From Phycisphaerales bacterium (GTDB taxonomy: Bacteria > Planctomycetota > Phycisphaerae > Phycisphaerales > UBA1924): a stretch of DNA of 64,000 nt. Location of the stretch: the NCBI GenBank assembly GCA_030149165.1, contig JASBRY010000001.1, forward strand, positions 224,053 to 288,052. Reading direction: 5' to 3'. Below, one piece after another: positions 1 to 8,494 of this stretch. Numbering within the stretch: position 1 is the stretch's first letter; each line of letters opens with the position of its first letter. The notes beneath the pieces are model-generated. The model had not been told where the DNA came from, searched no databases, and saw nothing but the letters and a program-made list of their open reading frames with translations. The position numbers were made by a program, and so were the translations under genes.

Positions 1-17
1 AGCGTTGGTCGTTTCAT
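1..17 (-). CDS. Start of the gene downstream of nuoD (partial)
   Basis: The nuoD stop codon overlaps an ATG in the arrangement ATGA, which would open a new frame reading Met-Lys-Arg-Pro-Thr before the window ends. Such an overlap usually means translational coupling within an operon. In many nuo operons the next gene is nuoE, but five residues cannot show that. Confidence 0.4.
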
Positions 18-1303
18 CGGTCCAACTCACCCGCGACGATGTTCAGAGAACCGATCACCGCGACGATGTCCGCGAGCATGTGTCCCTCGAGCATCTTGGA
101 GACGAGCGAATAGTTGATGAAGCTCGGCGGACGCGTCTTGGCGCGCCACGAGCACTTGGTGCCGTCTCCGACGACATAGAACCCAAGCTCGCCGTTGGCG
201 GTTTCGTGCGCGCCGTAGACCTCTCCGACTGGCGCGTCCCAACCGCGATTGGTCATGATGAGCTCGAAGTGCTGGATGAGTCCCTCGATGGAGCCGTAGA
301 CCTCGCCCTTGGGTGGCTTGGTCATCTTCTCGTCAGCGAAGACATCGATCGGTCCATCAGGAATGTTGTCGATGAGCTGATCGATGATGCGGATGGATTG
401 TTTGATCTCTTCAACACGCACAAGGAATCGACAGTACGCGTCGCCGTCGCGAGCGATCGGGACATCGAACTTGACCGCCTCGGCGTTGTTCCCATCCCAG
501 TTATCCGCGTAGCACAAATACGGCTCATCCTTACGCAGGTCACGACGGACTCCAGATCCGCGAGCGACTGGTCCCGTCGCGCTGTACGCGATCGCTTCGT
601 CATGGGTGAGCACGCCGATTCCTTGGGTTCGATCCATGAAGATCCGGTTGCGCTCGACGAGGTTCATGAGGTCGTCGATTGCTTCTTCGAGCACGCCATG
701 GATGAAGGTCTTGACCATCCGCACGAACACGGCTTCATCCGGGATTTCCTTCACGGCTCCACCAACACGCGACCAATCCGGATGGAAGCGCTGTCCCGCG
801 ACATAATCCATGATGTCGTAGATGCGTTCGCGTGGATTGAAGCAGTAGAGGAAGCCGGTGATCGCGCCGACATCGAGTCCCGCGGCACCGATGCAGAGCA
901 GGTGGTCCTGGATGCGTCCGAGTTCCGCGAGAATCGTGCGGAGGACTTTGCACTTGGGAGAGATGTCGATCCCGAAGAGCTTCTCGACGGTGTGGTGCCA
1001 GCAGATGCCGTTGGAGATGGACGAGAGGTAGTTCATCCGCGACACGATGGTGATGTACTGGTTGTAGTCGAGGTGTTCTCCGAGCTTCTCGAATCCGGAG
1101 TGGAGGTATCCGATGTGAGGGGTGCATCGCGCGACGCGCTCGCCGTCGAGTTCGAGGACGAGCCGGAGAGTGGTGTGGGTCGCGGGGTGCTGCGGACCGA
1201 AGTTGAGGACCCAGCGATCGCCCGTGTCGATGTGGTCCTTGATGTAGTCGATGTTCTCAGCGTTGACATCGATCCCGGTATCCGGCGTCAGTGTGTAGGG
1301 CAT
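14..1303 (-). CDS. nuoD: NADH-quinone oxidoreductase subunit D
   Basis: This is the 49-kDa-type subunit of respiratory complex I, part of the peripheral arm that helps form the quinone-binding cavity. The 429-residue length fits the family. The GPQHPATH signature is at about residues 36-43, followed by conserved HIGYLHSGFEK and NYLSSISNG segments. A GAGGA ribosome-binding site lies 8 bases before the ATG. The gene is the first on its strand, because the next gene upstream is divergent, so nuoA-C are not directly upstream here. Its stop overlaps the next start, which suggests the operon continues past the window edge. The assignment is firm from sequence motifs alone. Confidence 0.96.
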   Translation of the reverse strand: MPYTLTPDTGIDVNAENIDYIKDHIDTGDRWVLNFGPQHPATHTTLRLVLELDGERVARCTPHIGYLHSGFEKLGEHLDYNQYITIVSRMNYLSSISNGICWHHTVEKLFGIDISPKCKVLRTILAELGRIQDHLLCIGAAGLDVGAITGFLYCFNPRERIYDIMDYVAGQRFHPDWSRVGGAVKEIPDEAVFVRMVKTFIHGVLEEAIDDLMNLVERNRIFMDRTQGIGVLTHDEAIAYSATGPVARGSGVRRDLRKDEPYLCYADNWDGNNAEAVKFDVPIARDGDAYCRFLVRVEEIKQSIRIIDQLIDNIPDGPIDVFADEKMTKPPKGEVYGSIEGLIQHFELIMTNRGWDAPVGEVYGAHETANGELGFYVVGDGTKCSWRAKTRPPSFINYSLVSKMLEGHMLADIVAVIGSLNIVAGELDR

Positions 1304-1460
1304 GCTTGTGTCCTCAAATCTGGATTTCCGCTCAATCCTAGGGGGGAATGGATGCCTAGGAATGAGCCGCGAAGCGATTAATTCCTTGAGTAAACTCCTG
1401 AGATTTGGTACCTTGAGAGCGATTTATCATCGCGTTATTTGACATATTCAGGAGGACAAC

Positions 1461-2081
1461 ATGATCATTTCAAAGAACAAATTTCTCGCCGCCGGATTCG
1501 TCGCTGTCGGCTCGATGCTCAGCACTGCTCACGCGGACACCTTCCAACTGATCGGAGAGGGATTCGCACAGGACTTCGGATCGAGCTTCGCAGGATCGGA
1601 CAGCTTCCCGTTCACAGGACTTGAGCAGAATGATCCTGTCTCCTTCCAGTTTGAGTACGACGACCAGACCGCCGCGCACACGATCGAGGGGAATCGTGCT
1701 CGTTATACCTTTACTGGGACCGACTCCTTCTTCGTCATCGGCGACAACACCATGTCCGTCGACACCTTCGAGCTGATCGTCGGGACCACCAACTCGGGAT
1801 TCGGACTCATCAGTATGTCTGGACGCAACGAGACCCACGGCATTACCGCTGGGATCCAGTTTGAATCCACGCAGATCATGCTCCCGATGGATGTCCCGAC
1901 CTCTCTGGACACGAGCATGTTCAATAGCCTACGGATGTTCAGTGTGAACTCCGATCAGAATCAGTTGCTGCTCCCGAACCTGTTCGGACCGATCCAATCC
2001 GCGTCCATTGTTCCCGCTCCTGGGACGATCAGCATGGTCATCGGAGCGAGCGTGGTGGGAATGCGGCGCCGACGAGGGTGA
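1461..2081 (+). CDS. Secreted PEP-CTERM-like protein of unknown function
   Basis: The 206-residue product starts with a signal peptide (lysine n-region, hydrophobic core, cleavage near AHA-D at about residue 25). It ends with a Val-Pro-Ala-Pro-Gly motif, a short hydrophobic stretch and an arginine cluster. That tripartite tail is the layout of PEP-CTERM sorting signals, here as a PAP variant, which are processed by exosortase in other bacteria. The body is rich in Asp, Ser, Thr and Phe and shows no catalytic motif I recognise. A strong GGAGG site sits 6 bases before the ATG. No exosortase gene is in the window. The sorting inference rests on the tail only. Confidence 0.75.
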   Translation: MIISKNKFLAAGFVAVGSMLSTAHADTFQLIGEGFAQDFGSSFAGSDSFPFTGLEQNDPVSFQFEYDDQTAAHTIEGNRARYTFTGTDSFFVIGDNTMSVDTFELIVGTTNSGFGLISMSGRNETHGITAGIQFESTQIMLPMDVPTSLDTSMFNSLRMFSVNSDQNQLLLPNLFGPIQSASIVPAPGTISMVIGASVVGMRRRRG

Positions 2082-2158
2082 GTTCGGATTTCCAGTGATC
2101 TCGCGTGGCGAGCATTTTGGTTATACTCGCTGTATCACCAAGGAGCTCGATCCCACGC

Positions 2159-3151
2159 ATGGACACCTCTGCGCTCGTCAATAACCTGCTGAGTCCTCCG
2201 ATCCTGTTTTTCTTTCTTGGGATGCTCGCGACGCTTGTCCGCTCGGATCTGAGTATCCCTAAGGAACTCTCGCGCCTCTTCGCACTCTACCTGCTGTGGG
2301 CGATCGGATTCAAAGGCGGCGTCGCACTGCGCAGCGCCGGAGTGAGCTGGGAAACACTGATGCCCTTGATCGTCGCGATGGCGCTCTCAGCGATCATCCC
2401 GCTCTATGTCGCGCCGATTCTTCGGCTCGCGAAGTTCAGCATCGCCGATGCGTGCGCCACGGCGGGCGCGTACGGCTCGGTGTCGGTCGTCACATTCATC
2501 ACCGCGCAAAAATTCCTCGAAGTCCAGCACATCGAGTTTGGGGGTCATCTCGTCGCGGCGCTGGCGCTCATGGAAGCTCCAGCGATCGTGACTGGGGTCA
2601 TGCTGTATCGCGCGATGGGTGAGGGATCCTCCGCTCGTGATCTCTTCAAATCTCGGCGCCATGAGCTCAAGCACCTGCTTCATGAAGCCGCGGTGTCTGG
2701 ACCTGTGTTCCTGCTGCTCGGATCGATCACCATCGGAGCACTCACCGGACAAGCGGGGTGGCAGTCACTCGAACCATTCAGCAAGGACATCTTCGACGGC
2801 GTGCTCGTGCTGTTCCTGCTCGACTCGGGACTCACAGCGAGCAAGCAGATCCGCTCGATCACAGGTTCAAAGCGCATGGCGGTCATGATCAGCGTCACGA
2901 TCCCGCTCCTCAACGCGATACTCGGACTCGCGTGCGTCGCGATGATGGGGATGGATCACGCCGACGGCTTCCTGTTCCTGATCCTCTGCGCCAGCGCCTC
3001 GTACATCGCTGTCCCAGCGGCGATGAAGCTCGCTGTTCCCGAAGCAAACGAGGGGCTCTACCTCCCAATGGCGCTGGGACTGACCTTCCCATTCAACATC
3101 ACGCTCGGGATCCCGCTCTACTTCGCGATGAGCGGCTGGGTCACGAACTAA
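2159..3151 (+). CDS. Sodium-dependent bicarbonate transporter family protein (SbtA-like)
   Basis: This is a polytopic membrane protein of the SbtA family, whose characterised members import bicarbonate with sodium. It shows about ten hydrophobic segments in two similar halves, with the family-typical stretches FKGGVALR and ATAGAYGSVSVVTF in the first half. An upstream in-frame GTG at 2105 would add 18 residues, but a TATACT box (2122-2127) and an AAGGAG site (2140-2145) lie inside that extension, so I chose the ATG at 2159, giving 330 residues. No SbtB-type PII regulator is adjacent. Substrate identity is inferred from the family and could differ in a heterotroph. Confidence 0.85.
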   Translation: MDTSALVNNLLSPPILFFFLGMLATLVRSDLSIPKELSRLFALYLLWAIGFKGGVALRSAGVSWETLMPLIVAMALSAIIPLYVAPILRLAKFSIADACATAGAYGSVSVVTFITAQKFLEVQHIEFGGHLVAALALMEAPAIVTGVMLYRAMGEGSSARDLFKSRRHELKHLLHEAAVSGPVFLLLGSITIGALTGQAGWQSLEPFSKDIFDGVLVLFLLDSGLTASKQIRSITGSKRMAVMISVTIPLLNAILGLACVAMMGMDHADGFLFLILCASASYIAVPAAMKLAVPEANEGLYLPMALGLTFPFNITLGIPLYFAMSGWVTN

Positions 3152-3202
3152 GCTGTATATATCGCATGAAACAATTCCGGCGCGCATAGAGTTCGCATAC
3201 AT

Positions 3203-4492
3203 ATGCAAGCATTCTTCACTGAACTCTGGATGATCCTCACTGAATCTTCTGTCTGGCTCGTGCTCGGATTCATGCTCGCAGGAGTCGTGCATGTGCTCGT
3301 CCCGCGCGAATGGATGCTCAAGCATCTCGGAGGGAAAGGGATCATCCCGATCCTCAAAGCATCGCTGCTCGGGATCCCGCTCCCGCTGTGCTCGTGCTCG
3401 GTGATTCCAGTCGCGGCTGGGCTCCGCAAACAAGGCGCGAGCAAGGGCGCCAGCGCCGCGTTCGCGATCTCGACGCCTCAGACCGGAGAAGAATCGATCC
3501 CGCTGACCTGGGCGCTCTTCGGTCCGGTCTTCGCGCTGGCGCGTCCCATCATCGCGGTCATCACTGGGCTCACGGCGGGGCTGCTGATCGATCTGACGCA
3601 CAAACAAGAACAAAGCGACGAGGGGTCCATCGAAGATCCGGGCGCGATCGGTCTCGCAATCACCAACGCGGACGATGCTTCGAGCATCGTCGAGTCCGTC
3701 GAATCCAGAGCAACAAGCTCGTGCTGCTCATCGGAACCAAAGCAAAACACATCCTGTTGTTCATCAGAACCACAGACCAACGATTCGTGCTGTTCATCAT
3801 CGCCCGCTCCGACCAAGCGTGGATTGGTTGGTGGCATCAGTGAGACCTTCCGCTACGGATTCGCGGTGATGCTCGTTGATCTGGTTGTTTGGCTGACCGC
3901 TGGTTTGCTCATGGCGGCACTGATCGGCGCGCTGGTGCCTCAGGGATGGATCGAAGAACATGTCGGACAAGGCATCCTCCCGATGCTCCTGATGCTTGTC
4001 GTCGGGATCCCGCTGTATATCTGCGCCACCAGTTCGACTCCGTTCGCGTTCGGACTCGTCGTCGCCGGTTTATCTCCAGGCGCGGCTCTGGTTCTTTTGC
4101 TGTCCGGCCCCGCGACCAATGTCGCGACGATGAGCTGGATGCTCAAGGATCTTGGCGCCAAAGCATTGACGATTTATCTCGCAACGATCGCCGTCATCGC
4201 ACTCGCGTGCGGCATGCTCTTTGACGCGTTCTTCAAACACATGGTCACCCTCGCAGACCTCAACCAGCACCACGAGCACGGGATGGGCGGCTTTGGGTAC
4301 AAAGAGTTCTTCGCCGTGCTGTTCATCATCCTCACCGCGTGGGCGCTGGGAAAGAAGTTCAGCGGCTGGCTCGACGCGCGAGGCATCGGGACCAAACCAA
4401 CAGCAGGCGGATGCGCCAGCGGATCATGCGGGTGTTCAAGCAACTCCGCACAAGAAAAACCCGCTCCGAAGAGCGGGTGCTGTGGTTCTTGA
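3203..4492 (+). CDS. SO_0444-type Cu/Zn efflux permease with Cys-rich linker
   Basis: The 429-residue membrane protein belongs to the two-module permease family (DUF318/YraQ-like) that includes SO_0444-type copper/zinc exporters. Each half carries several hydrophobic helices. The first has a CSCS motif at residues 63-66, and the second has a related segment with a single Cys (ICATSSTP). The cytoplasmic-looking linker has three CC pairs at residues 174-175, 185-186 and 196-197, an exact 11-residue period. The C-terminus carries another Cys cluster (CASGSCGCSS and GCCGS). These thiols are plausible soft-metal ligands. The last codons overlap the pepA terminator on the other strand. Function as a metal exporter is inferred from family and cysteines. 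Confidence 0.8.
   Translation: MQAFFTELWMILTESSVWLVLGFMLAGVVHVLVPREWMLKHLGGKGIIPILKASLLGIPLPLCSCSVIPVAAGLRKQGASKGASAAFAISTPQTGEESIPLTWALFGPVFALARPIIAVITGLTAGLLIDLTHKQEQSDEGSIEDPGAIGLAITNADDASSIVESVESRATSSCCSSEPKQNTSCCSSEPQTNDSCCSSSPAPTKRGLVGGISETFRYGFAVMLVDLVVWLTAGLLMAALIGALVPQGWIEEHVGQGILPMLLMLVVGIPLYICATSSTPFAFGLVVAGLSPGAALVLLLSGPATNVATMSWMLKDLGAKALTIYLATIAVIALACGMLFDAFFKHMVTLADLNQHHEHGMGGFGYKEFFAVLFIILTAWALGKKFSGWLDARGIGTKPTAGGCASGSCGCSSNSAQEKPAPKSGCCGS
3713..3811 (+). repeat. Three 33-base in-frame repeats encoding CCSS-type metal-ligand units
   Basis: Three consecutive 33-base units inside the metal permease gene each encode a Cys-Cys-Ser-Ser core followed by a Pro-containing spacer. 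The units differ at synonymous positions (tgctgc, tgttgt-like variants), so they are not freshly duplicated. They form the flexible loop between the two permease halves. Confidence 0.7.
4455..4478 (-). terminator. Intrinsic terminator of pepA, inside the 3' end of the metal permease gene
   Basis: On the minus strand an 8-bp stem (ACCCGCTC with GAGCGGGT) closes a TTCG tetraloop and is followed by five T residues. It lies about 30 bases after the pepA stop. The same bases encode the Lys-Pro-Ala-Pro-Lys-Ser-Gly end of the convergent permease. Confidence 0.85.
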
Positions 4493-4506
4493 TTGGATCG
4501 GATCGC

Positions 4507-5997
4507 TTAGCCGTTCTCAACGACCTGCGCGAGCAAGCGAGCGCCGAATCCGGTCGGTCCCGGATTGATCGGACCCATCGCTTTGGTCGTCGCGTGTGTT
4601 CCCGCGATATCGACATGCGCCCACTTGACACCCTCATCGACAAAGTGCTCGAGGAACGCGGCTCCCTGGATCGGGTGCGCCTCACGCACAGGAGCGCTGT
4701 TGACGATGTCCGCGATCGGAGACTTCATCAGTTTCGTGTACTCCGCATCGAGCGGCAGGCGCCAGACGCGCTCGCTCGTTGCTTGTCCCGCGTCGATGAA
4801 CTTCTGCGCGATCGCGTCGTCGTTGGACCAGAGTCCCGCGAATGGTGATCCCAGCGCGACGACCACGCCGCCTGTGAGGGTCGCCATATCCACGACGAAC
4901 TCTGGGGATTCTTTTTCGCACGCCCAGCACAGTGCGTCGGCCATGACGAGTCGACCTTCCGCGTCGGTGTTGGTGACCTCGACCGTCACGCCGTTGCGGA
5001 ACTCGATGACATCGTCAGGTCGGTACGCTTCGTCGGAGATCGCGTTCTCAGCGGACGCGAGCAGCGCGATGACGGGACGATTGGGTTTGATGACATTGGC
5101 GATGATGTGCATCGCGCCGATGACGCCGCAGCCGCCGTCCTTGTCGCGCTTCATGCCGACCATGCCGCCGCTGATCTTGATGGAGAGTCCACCAGAGTCA
5201 TAGGTCATGGTTTTACCAACCAGAACGATCGGTGCTTTGGACTTGCCGCGCGCCGGGGTGTATTCCATGCGGATCAAGCAAGGCTTGTTCTCCGATGCTT
5301 TCCCGACATTGATGAGTCCGGTCATCTTCTCATCTTCGAGTTTCTTCCCTGAGATGACCGTGCACTTCATCCCGCTCTTGCGTGCGAGCTTCTTGCACTC
5401 GTTGGCCATCCACATCGGGGTCGCGATGTTGGGCGGGGTCTGCGAGAGTGTGCGAGCGATGTTGGATCCTTCCGCGAATCCCAGCCCGCGCTTGAATCCA
5501 TCATCGAACTTCGCGTGCGATCCAGTGACAGTCAGCGCCGAGTACTTGGTCACTGTGGTCGCAGATCCACGCAGGTCGTCATAGACCCACGACACGAGTC
5601 CGAAACCTTCGCCGAGCATCGTTCCTGCTTCGAACGGATTGACCTGTGCTTTCTTGGAGAGCTTGCTCATCGCGCCGCTGAGCGCGAACTCGACGCTTGT
5701 CACCCCAGCTTTGCTGATCGCTCGACCGAGCGCACCACCGGCGTTGCGGAGCGATGCGACATCGAAGCTGGACTTGTCACCCAATCCCAGCACGAACACG
5801 GCTTGATGTCCATCGCTCGGGAAGAGCGTCGTGACCGATCCGGAATCGGCGCACGAATCGGACCCCTTGACGAGCGACGCGATCGAGCCGTCGCTGTCGA
5901 GTGCTTTGGTGTCCTGATCGAGCGACTGCCCCTTGAACACGCCGACGATGACCGCTTTGGGTTTGGAGCGTGCGTTGACTTTGATCGAGCTAAACAT
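4507..5997 (-). CDS. pepA: Leucyl aminopeptidase (family M17)
   Basis: This is a cytosolic two-metal aminopeptidase that removes N-terminal residues from peptides. The 496-residue length matches PepA. The catalytic C-terminal half carries the metal-binding block DSGGLSIK preceded by VGK, the MKRDKDGG block with the metal-ligand Asp, and the diagnostic NTDAEGRL motif. The N-terminal half is the more variable macro-like domain. It is convergent with the metal permease and ends in a clear terminator. The start ATG has a GGAG-like site just upstream (read on the minus strand from cagaatctcc). The family assignment is secure; substrate preference cannot be read from sequence. Confidence 0.95.
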   Translation of the reverse strand: MFSSIKVNARSKPKAVIVGVFKGQSLDQDTKALDSDGSIASLVKGSDSCADSGSVTTLFPSDGHQAVFVLGLGDKSSFDVASLRNAGGALGRAISKAGVTSVEFALSGAMSKLSKKAQVNPFEAGTMLGEGFGLVSWVYDDLRGSATTVTKYSALTVTGSHAKFDDGFKRGLGFAEGSNIARTLSQTPPNIATPMWMANECKKLARKSGMKCTVISGKKLEDEKMTGLINVGKASENKPCLIRMEYTPARGKSKAPIVLVGKTMTYDSGGLSIKISGGMVGMKRDKDGGCGVIGAMHIIANVIKPNRPVIALLASAENAISDEAYRPDDVIEFRNGVTVEVTNTDAEGRLVMADALCWACEKESPEFVVDMATLTGGVVVALGSPFAGLWSNDDAIAQKFIDAGQATSERVWRLPLDAEYTKLMKSPIADIVNSAPVREAHPIQGAAFLEHFVDEGVKWAHVDIAGTHATTKAMGPINPGPTGFGARLLAQVVENG

Positions 5998-6163
5998 TTC
6001 AGAATCTCCTATTTTTCTGAATGATTATATCAGTGCGATGGACGCGAGTTGCACACGAGCGTCGACGATGGTCGAGAACCAACCTATCCATGCCGTGACT
6101 TCGCGAGAACATGGGAATGTAGACGAGGAATACGGATTTATCTGCAAAAAACAGCGATTTGCA

Positions 6164-7594
6164 TCAACAACGCGTCTCAGCCGATGCCTGTGCTTTCGCT
6201 TCAAAGAGTGCTTTGACCTCTCCAGCGAGGTAGAAACTCCCCATAATCAGGAGCAGATCGTTGGGACCGATCGTCTTGCCCGCGGCTCGGATCGCTTGCG
6301 TCGCATCGGGATACGACTCGCAGGATCGCTTCGTCAGTTCCGTATATCGCTGCGCCAGATCATCAGGATTCGCGGCTCTCGGATTGCCAGACGCTTTGGT
6401 GAAGATCACCTTGTCCACACGCGTCTCAAACTCATTGAGCATGTTGTCGATGCGTTTGTCGCTGCTGCATCCGAAAATCAGAATCAGCGAGTCGAAGTTC
6501 ACCTGCTGAGCCGCAGCGTTCAGAGTTTCGCGCACGCTCTCCGCTGTGTGCGCCCCATCGATATACACCTTTGGGCGCGCCTTGACCTGTTCGAGTCGTC
6601 CTTCGCGAGGCGTGTGCTCGAGTCCCGCGATGATCTGTTGTTCTGGGAGATCAAAGGCGTGGTTCCGGAGTTCAAGAATGATCGCCAGCGCCAAGCCACA
6701 GTTCGCGCCCTGATGCTCTCCGAGAAGTGGAACGGACATGTGCTCGAAGCATCCCTCGCCCTCTCCGACACACACCTTGGGATGCGGACCACGCATCGTC
6801 GCGGATTGGAATCGGCATGAGTAGAGCAGATCCTCTCCAAGCACGCGGAGCGGACATCCGACTTCCTGCGCGTGATCGCGGAAGACCTCAATGACTTCTT
6901 CTGACTGCGGAACAGTGATCGCTGGCGCGTCGGGTTTCATGATCCCGGCTTTCTCGCGCGCGATCTTCTCAAGCGAATCTCCAAGCACTTCCGTGTGTTC
7001 GAGTTGGATGCTTGTGAGCCCCACCACCATCGGCTTGACCACATTGGTGCAGTCGAGACGGCCACCCAATCCCGTCTCCAGGATCACGATGTCCACGGCT
7101 TGCTGCGCAAAGACCACAAACCCCAGCGCCGTGATGAGTTCAAAGTAAGTCGCTTTGCCGTGCTCTTTCTCGATCGAGAGCGCCGCGTCTTTGCATGCTG
7201 CGAGCGCTTCGACGAAGAGGTCTCTGCTGATGTTGTGCCCGTTGATGCGCACGCGCTCGCGTTCATCTGTAAGGTGAGGACTGGTAAAGAGTCCGGTGGT
7301 GTAGCCGCTGGAGCGCAAGCAGCTCTCAAGCATCGCGCAGGTCGATCCCTTGCCTTTCGATCCCGCGATATGCACGACCGGGACGGCGAGGTGCGGATCT
7401 CCGAGCGCTGAAACAAGTGCTGACATCCGATCGAGCTTGAAAGACTCCGACGAAATCTTGCTCGAATGGATCTGCTCAAGATTGACGCGCGAGTTGAGGA
7501 AATCGAACGCGGCGCAGGAATCCACGAATGGGCCTGCGGCTTCTTTGGGCGCGGACTTAGTTGCAGAATTGCGGCGCGGCATGGGATCAATCAT
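6164..7594 (-). CDS. folC: Bifunctional folylpolyglutamate synthase / dihydrofolate synthase
   Basis: The Mur-ligase-type enzyme adds glutamate to dihydropteroate and/or folates. The P-loop GSKGKGSTCA is near residue 80, followed by the TSPHL segment that contacts folate. Further conserved blocks are ETGLGGRLD and HTEVLG, and the C-terminal domain has the DGAHT motif. I chose the ATG at 7594, giving 476 residues; the open frame extends upstream only to a TTG. A second in-frame ATG four residues later is also possible. It lies 89 bases downstream of pdxJ on the same strand and may be co-transcribed with it. Confidence 0.93.
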   Translation of the reverse strand: MIDPMPRRNSATKSAPKEAAGPFVDSCAAFDFLNSRVNLEQIHSSKISSESFKLDRMSALVSALGDPHLAVPVVHIAGSKGKGSTCAMLESCLRSSGYTTGLFTSPHLTDERERVRINGHNISRDLFVEALAACKDAALSIEKEHGKATYFELITALGFVVFAQQAVDIVILETGLGGRLDCTNVVKPMVVGLTSIQLEHTEVLGDSLEKIAREKAGIMKPDAPAITVPQSEEVIEVFRDHAQEVGCPLRVLGEDLLYSCRFQSATMRGPHPKVCVGEGEGCFEHMSVPLLGEHQGANCGLALAIILELRNHAFDLPEQQIIAGLEHTPREGRLEQVKARPKVYIDGAHTAESVRETLNAAAQQVNFDSLILIFGCSSDKRIDNMLNEFETRVDKVIFTKASGNPRAANPDDLAQRYTELTKRSCESYPDATQAIRAAGKTIGPNDLLLIMGSFYLAGEVKALFEAKAQASAETRC

Positions 7595-7683
7595 AACCAA
7601 CTCTGGGAAATTTCAAAGCACAAAATCAATGAAGTCTTCCATCTCGGTAATCCCACCTATACGCGCGCTGGATTTGACGCGCT

Positions 7684-8457
7684 CTAGTGACTCGCGAGCG
7701 TCATCAGTCGTTTCATTTCCGCGACGGCGCCGCGCAGTCCGACAAACACGGCTCGCGCGACGATCGAATGACCGATGTGCAGTTCATCAATGCCTTTAAG
7801 TGACGCGATATGATTGACATTGTGGTAGTTGAGCGCGTGTCCCGCGTTGAATCGCATGCCGTGGGAAGAGATCCGTTCGCCGGCGCGGCGCACATGCTCG
7901 ATCGCTTCGACAAGCTTTTGCTGTCGCAGGTCGCCGCCAGTTTGATGGAACGCTTTGGCGTATGGACCTGTGTGCACTTCACATACATCGAACCCAACTT
8001 CAAACGCAGCATCGACTTGTGCATCTTCGGGATCAATGAACGCGCTGACAATCAATCCGGCGTCCTTGAGCTTCGCGACGACCTCTTTAAGCCGATCGCG
8101 CTGTCCCACGATGTCCAAGCCGCCTTCTGTCGTGACTTCCTGGCGCCCCTCAGGGACCAGCATCGCTGTGTGAGGCTTGATCTGCGTCGCGATCTCGACC
8201 ATCTCATCCGTCGCGGCCATCTCTAGATTGAGCTTGACGCGAACCAAGTTCCGCAATAAACGGACATCCCGATCCATAATGTGCCTACGGTCTTCACGCA
8301 GATGCACCGTGATCGAGTCCGCCCCTCCGAGTTCCGCTTCGTGCGCCGCGCGCACAGGATCGGGTTCGGCGCCGCTGTTCATCGGATCGGGCTGACCCGG
8401 ATAGCGAGCGTTGCGGACTGTTGCGACATGATCGATATTGACGCCGAGCTGGATCAT
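7684..8457 (-). CDS. pdxJ: Pyridoxine 5'-phosphate synthase
   Basis: PdxJ condenses 1-deoxy-D-xylulose 5-phosphate with 3-amino-2-oxopropyl phosphate, the last ring-forming step of DXP-dependent vitamin B6 synthesis. The product opens with LGVNIDHVATVRNAR, carries VHLREDRRHI near residue 50 and has the conserved NAGHALNYHN phosphate-binding region. The 257-residue length is slightly longer than the usual 240. It sits between folC and the large secreted protein gene, all on the minus strand. The window also encodes Dxr, which uses the same DXP substrate for isoprenoids. Confidence 0.96.
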   Translation of the reverse strand: MIQLGVNIDHVATVRNARYPGQPDPMNSGAEPDPVRAAHEAELGGADSITVHLREDRRHIMDRDVRLLRNLVRVKLNLEMAATDEMVEIATQIKPHTAMLVPEGRQEVTTEGGLDIVGQRDRLKEVVAKLKDAGLIVSAFIDPEDAQVDAAFEVGFDVCEVHTGPYAKAFHQTGGDLRQQKLVEAIEHVRRAGERISSHGMRFNAGHALNYHNVNHIASLKGIDELHIGHSIVARAVFVGLRGAVAEMKRLMTLASH

Positions 8458-8494
8458 GGAGAACTATAGGAATCCTTCGGTTGGTAGGGACTCA

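Noticed and set aside
5..1381. 458-codon plus-strand ORF across nuoD
   Set aside because: It is a shadow of nuoD on the opposite strand; the nuoD frame has clear family motifs and a ribosome-binding site.
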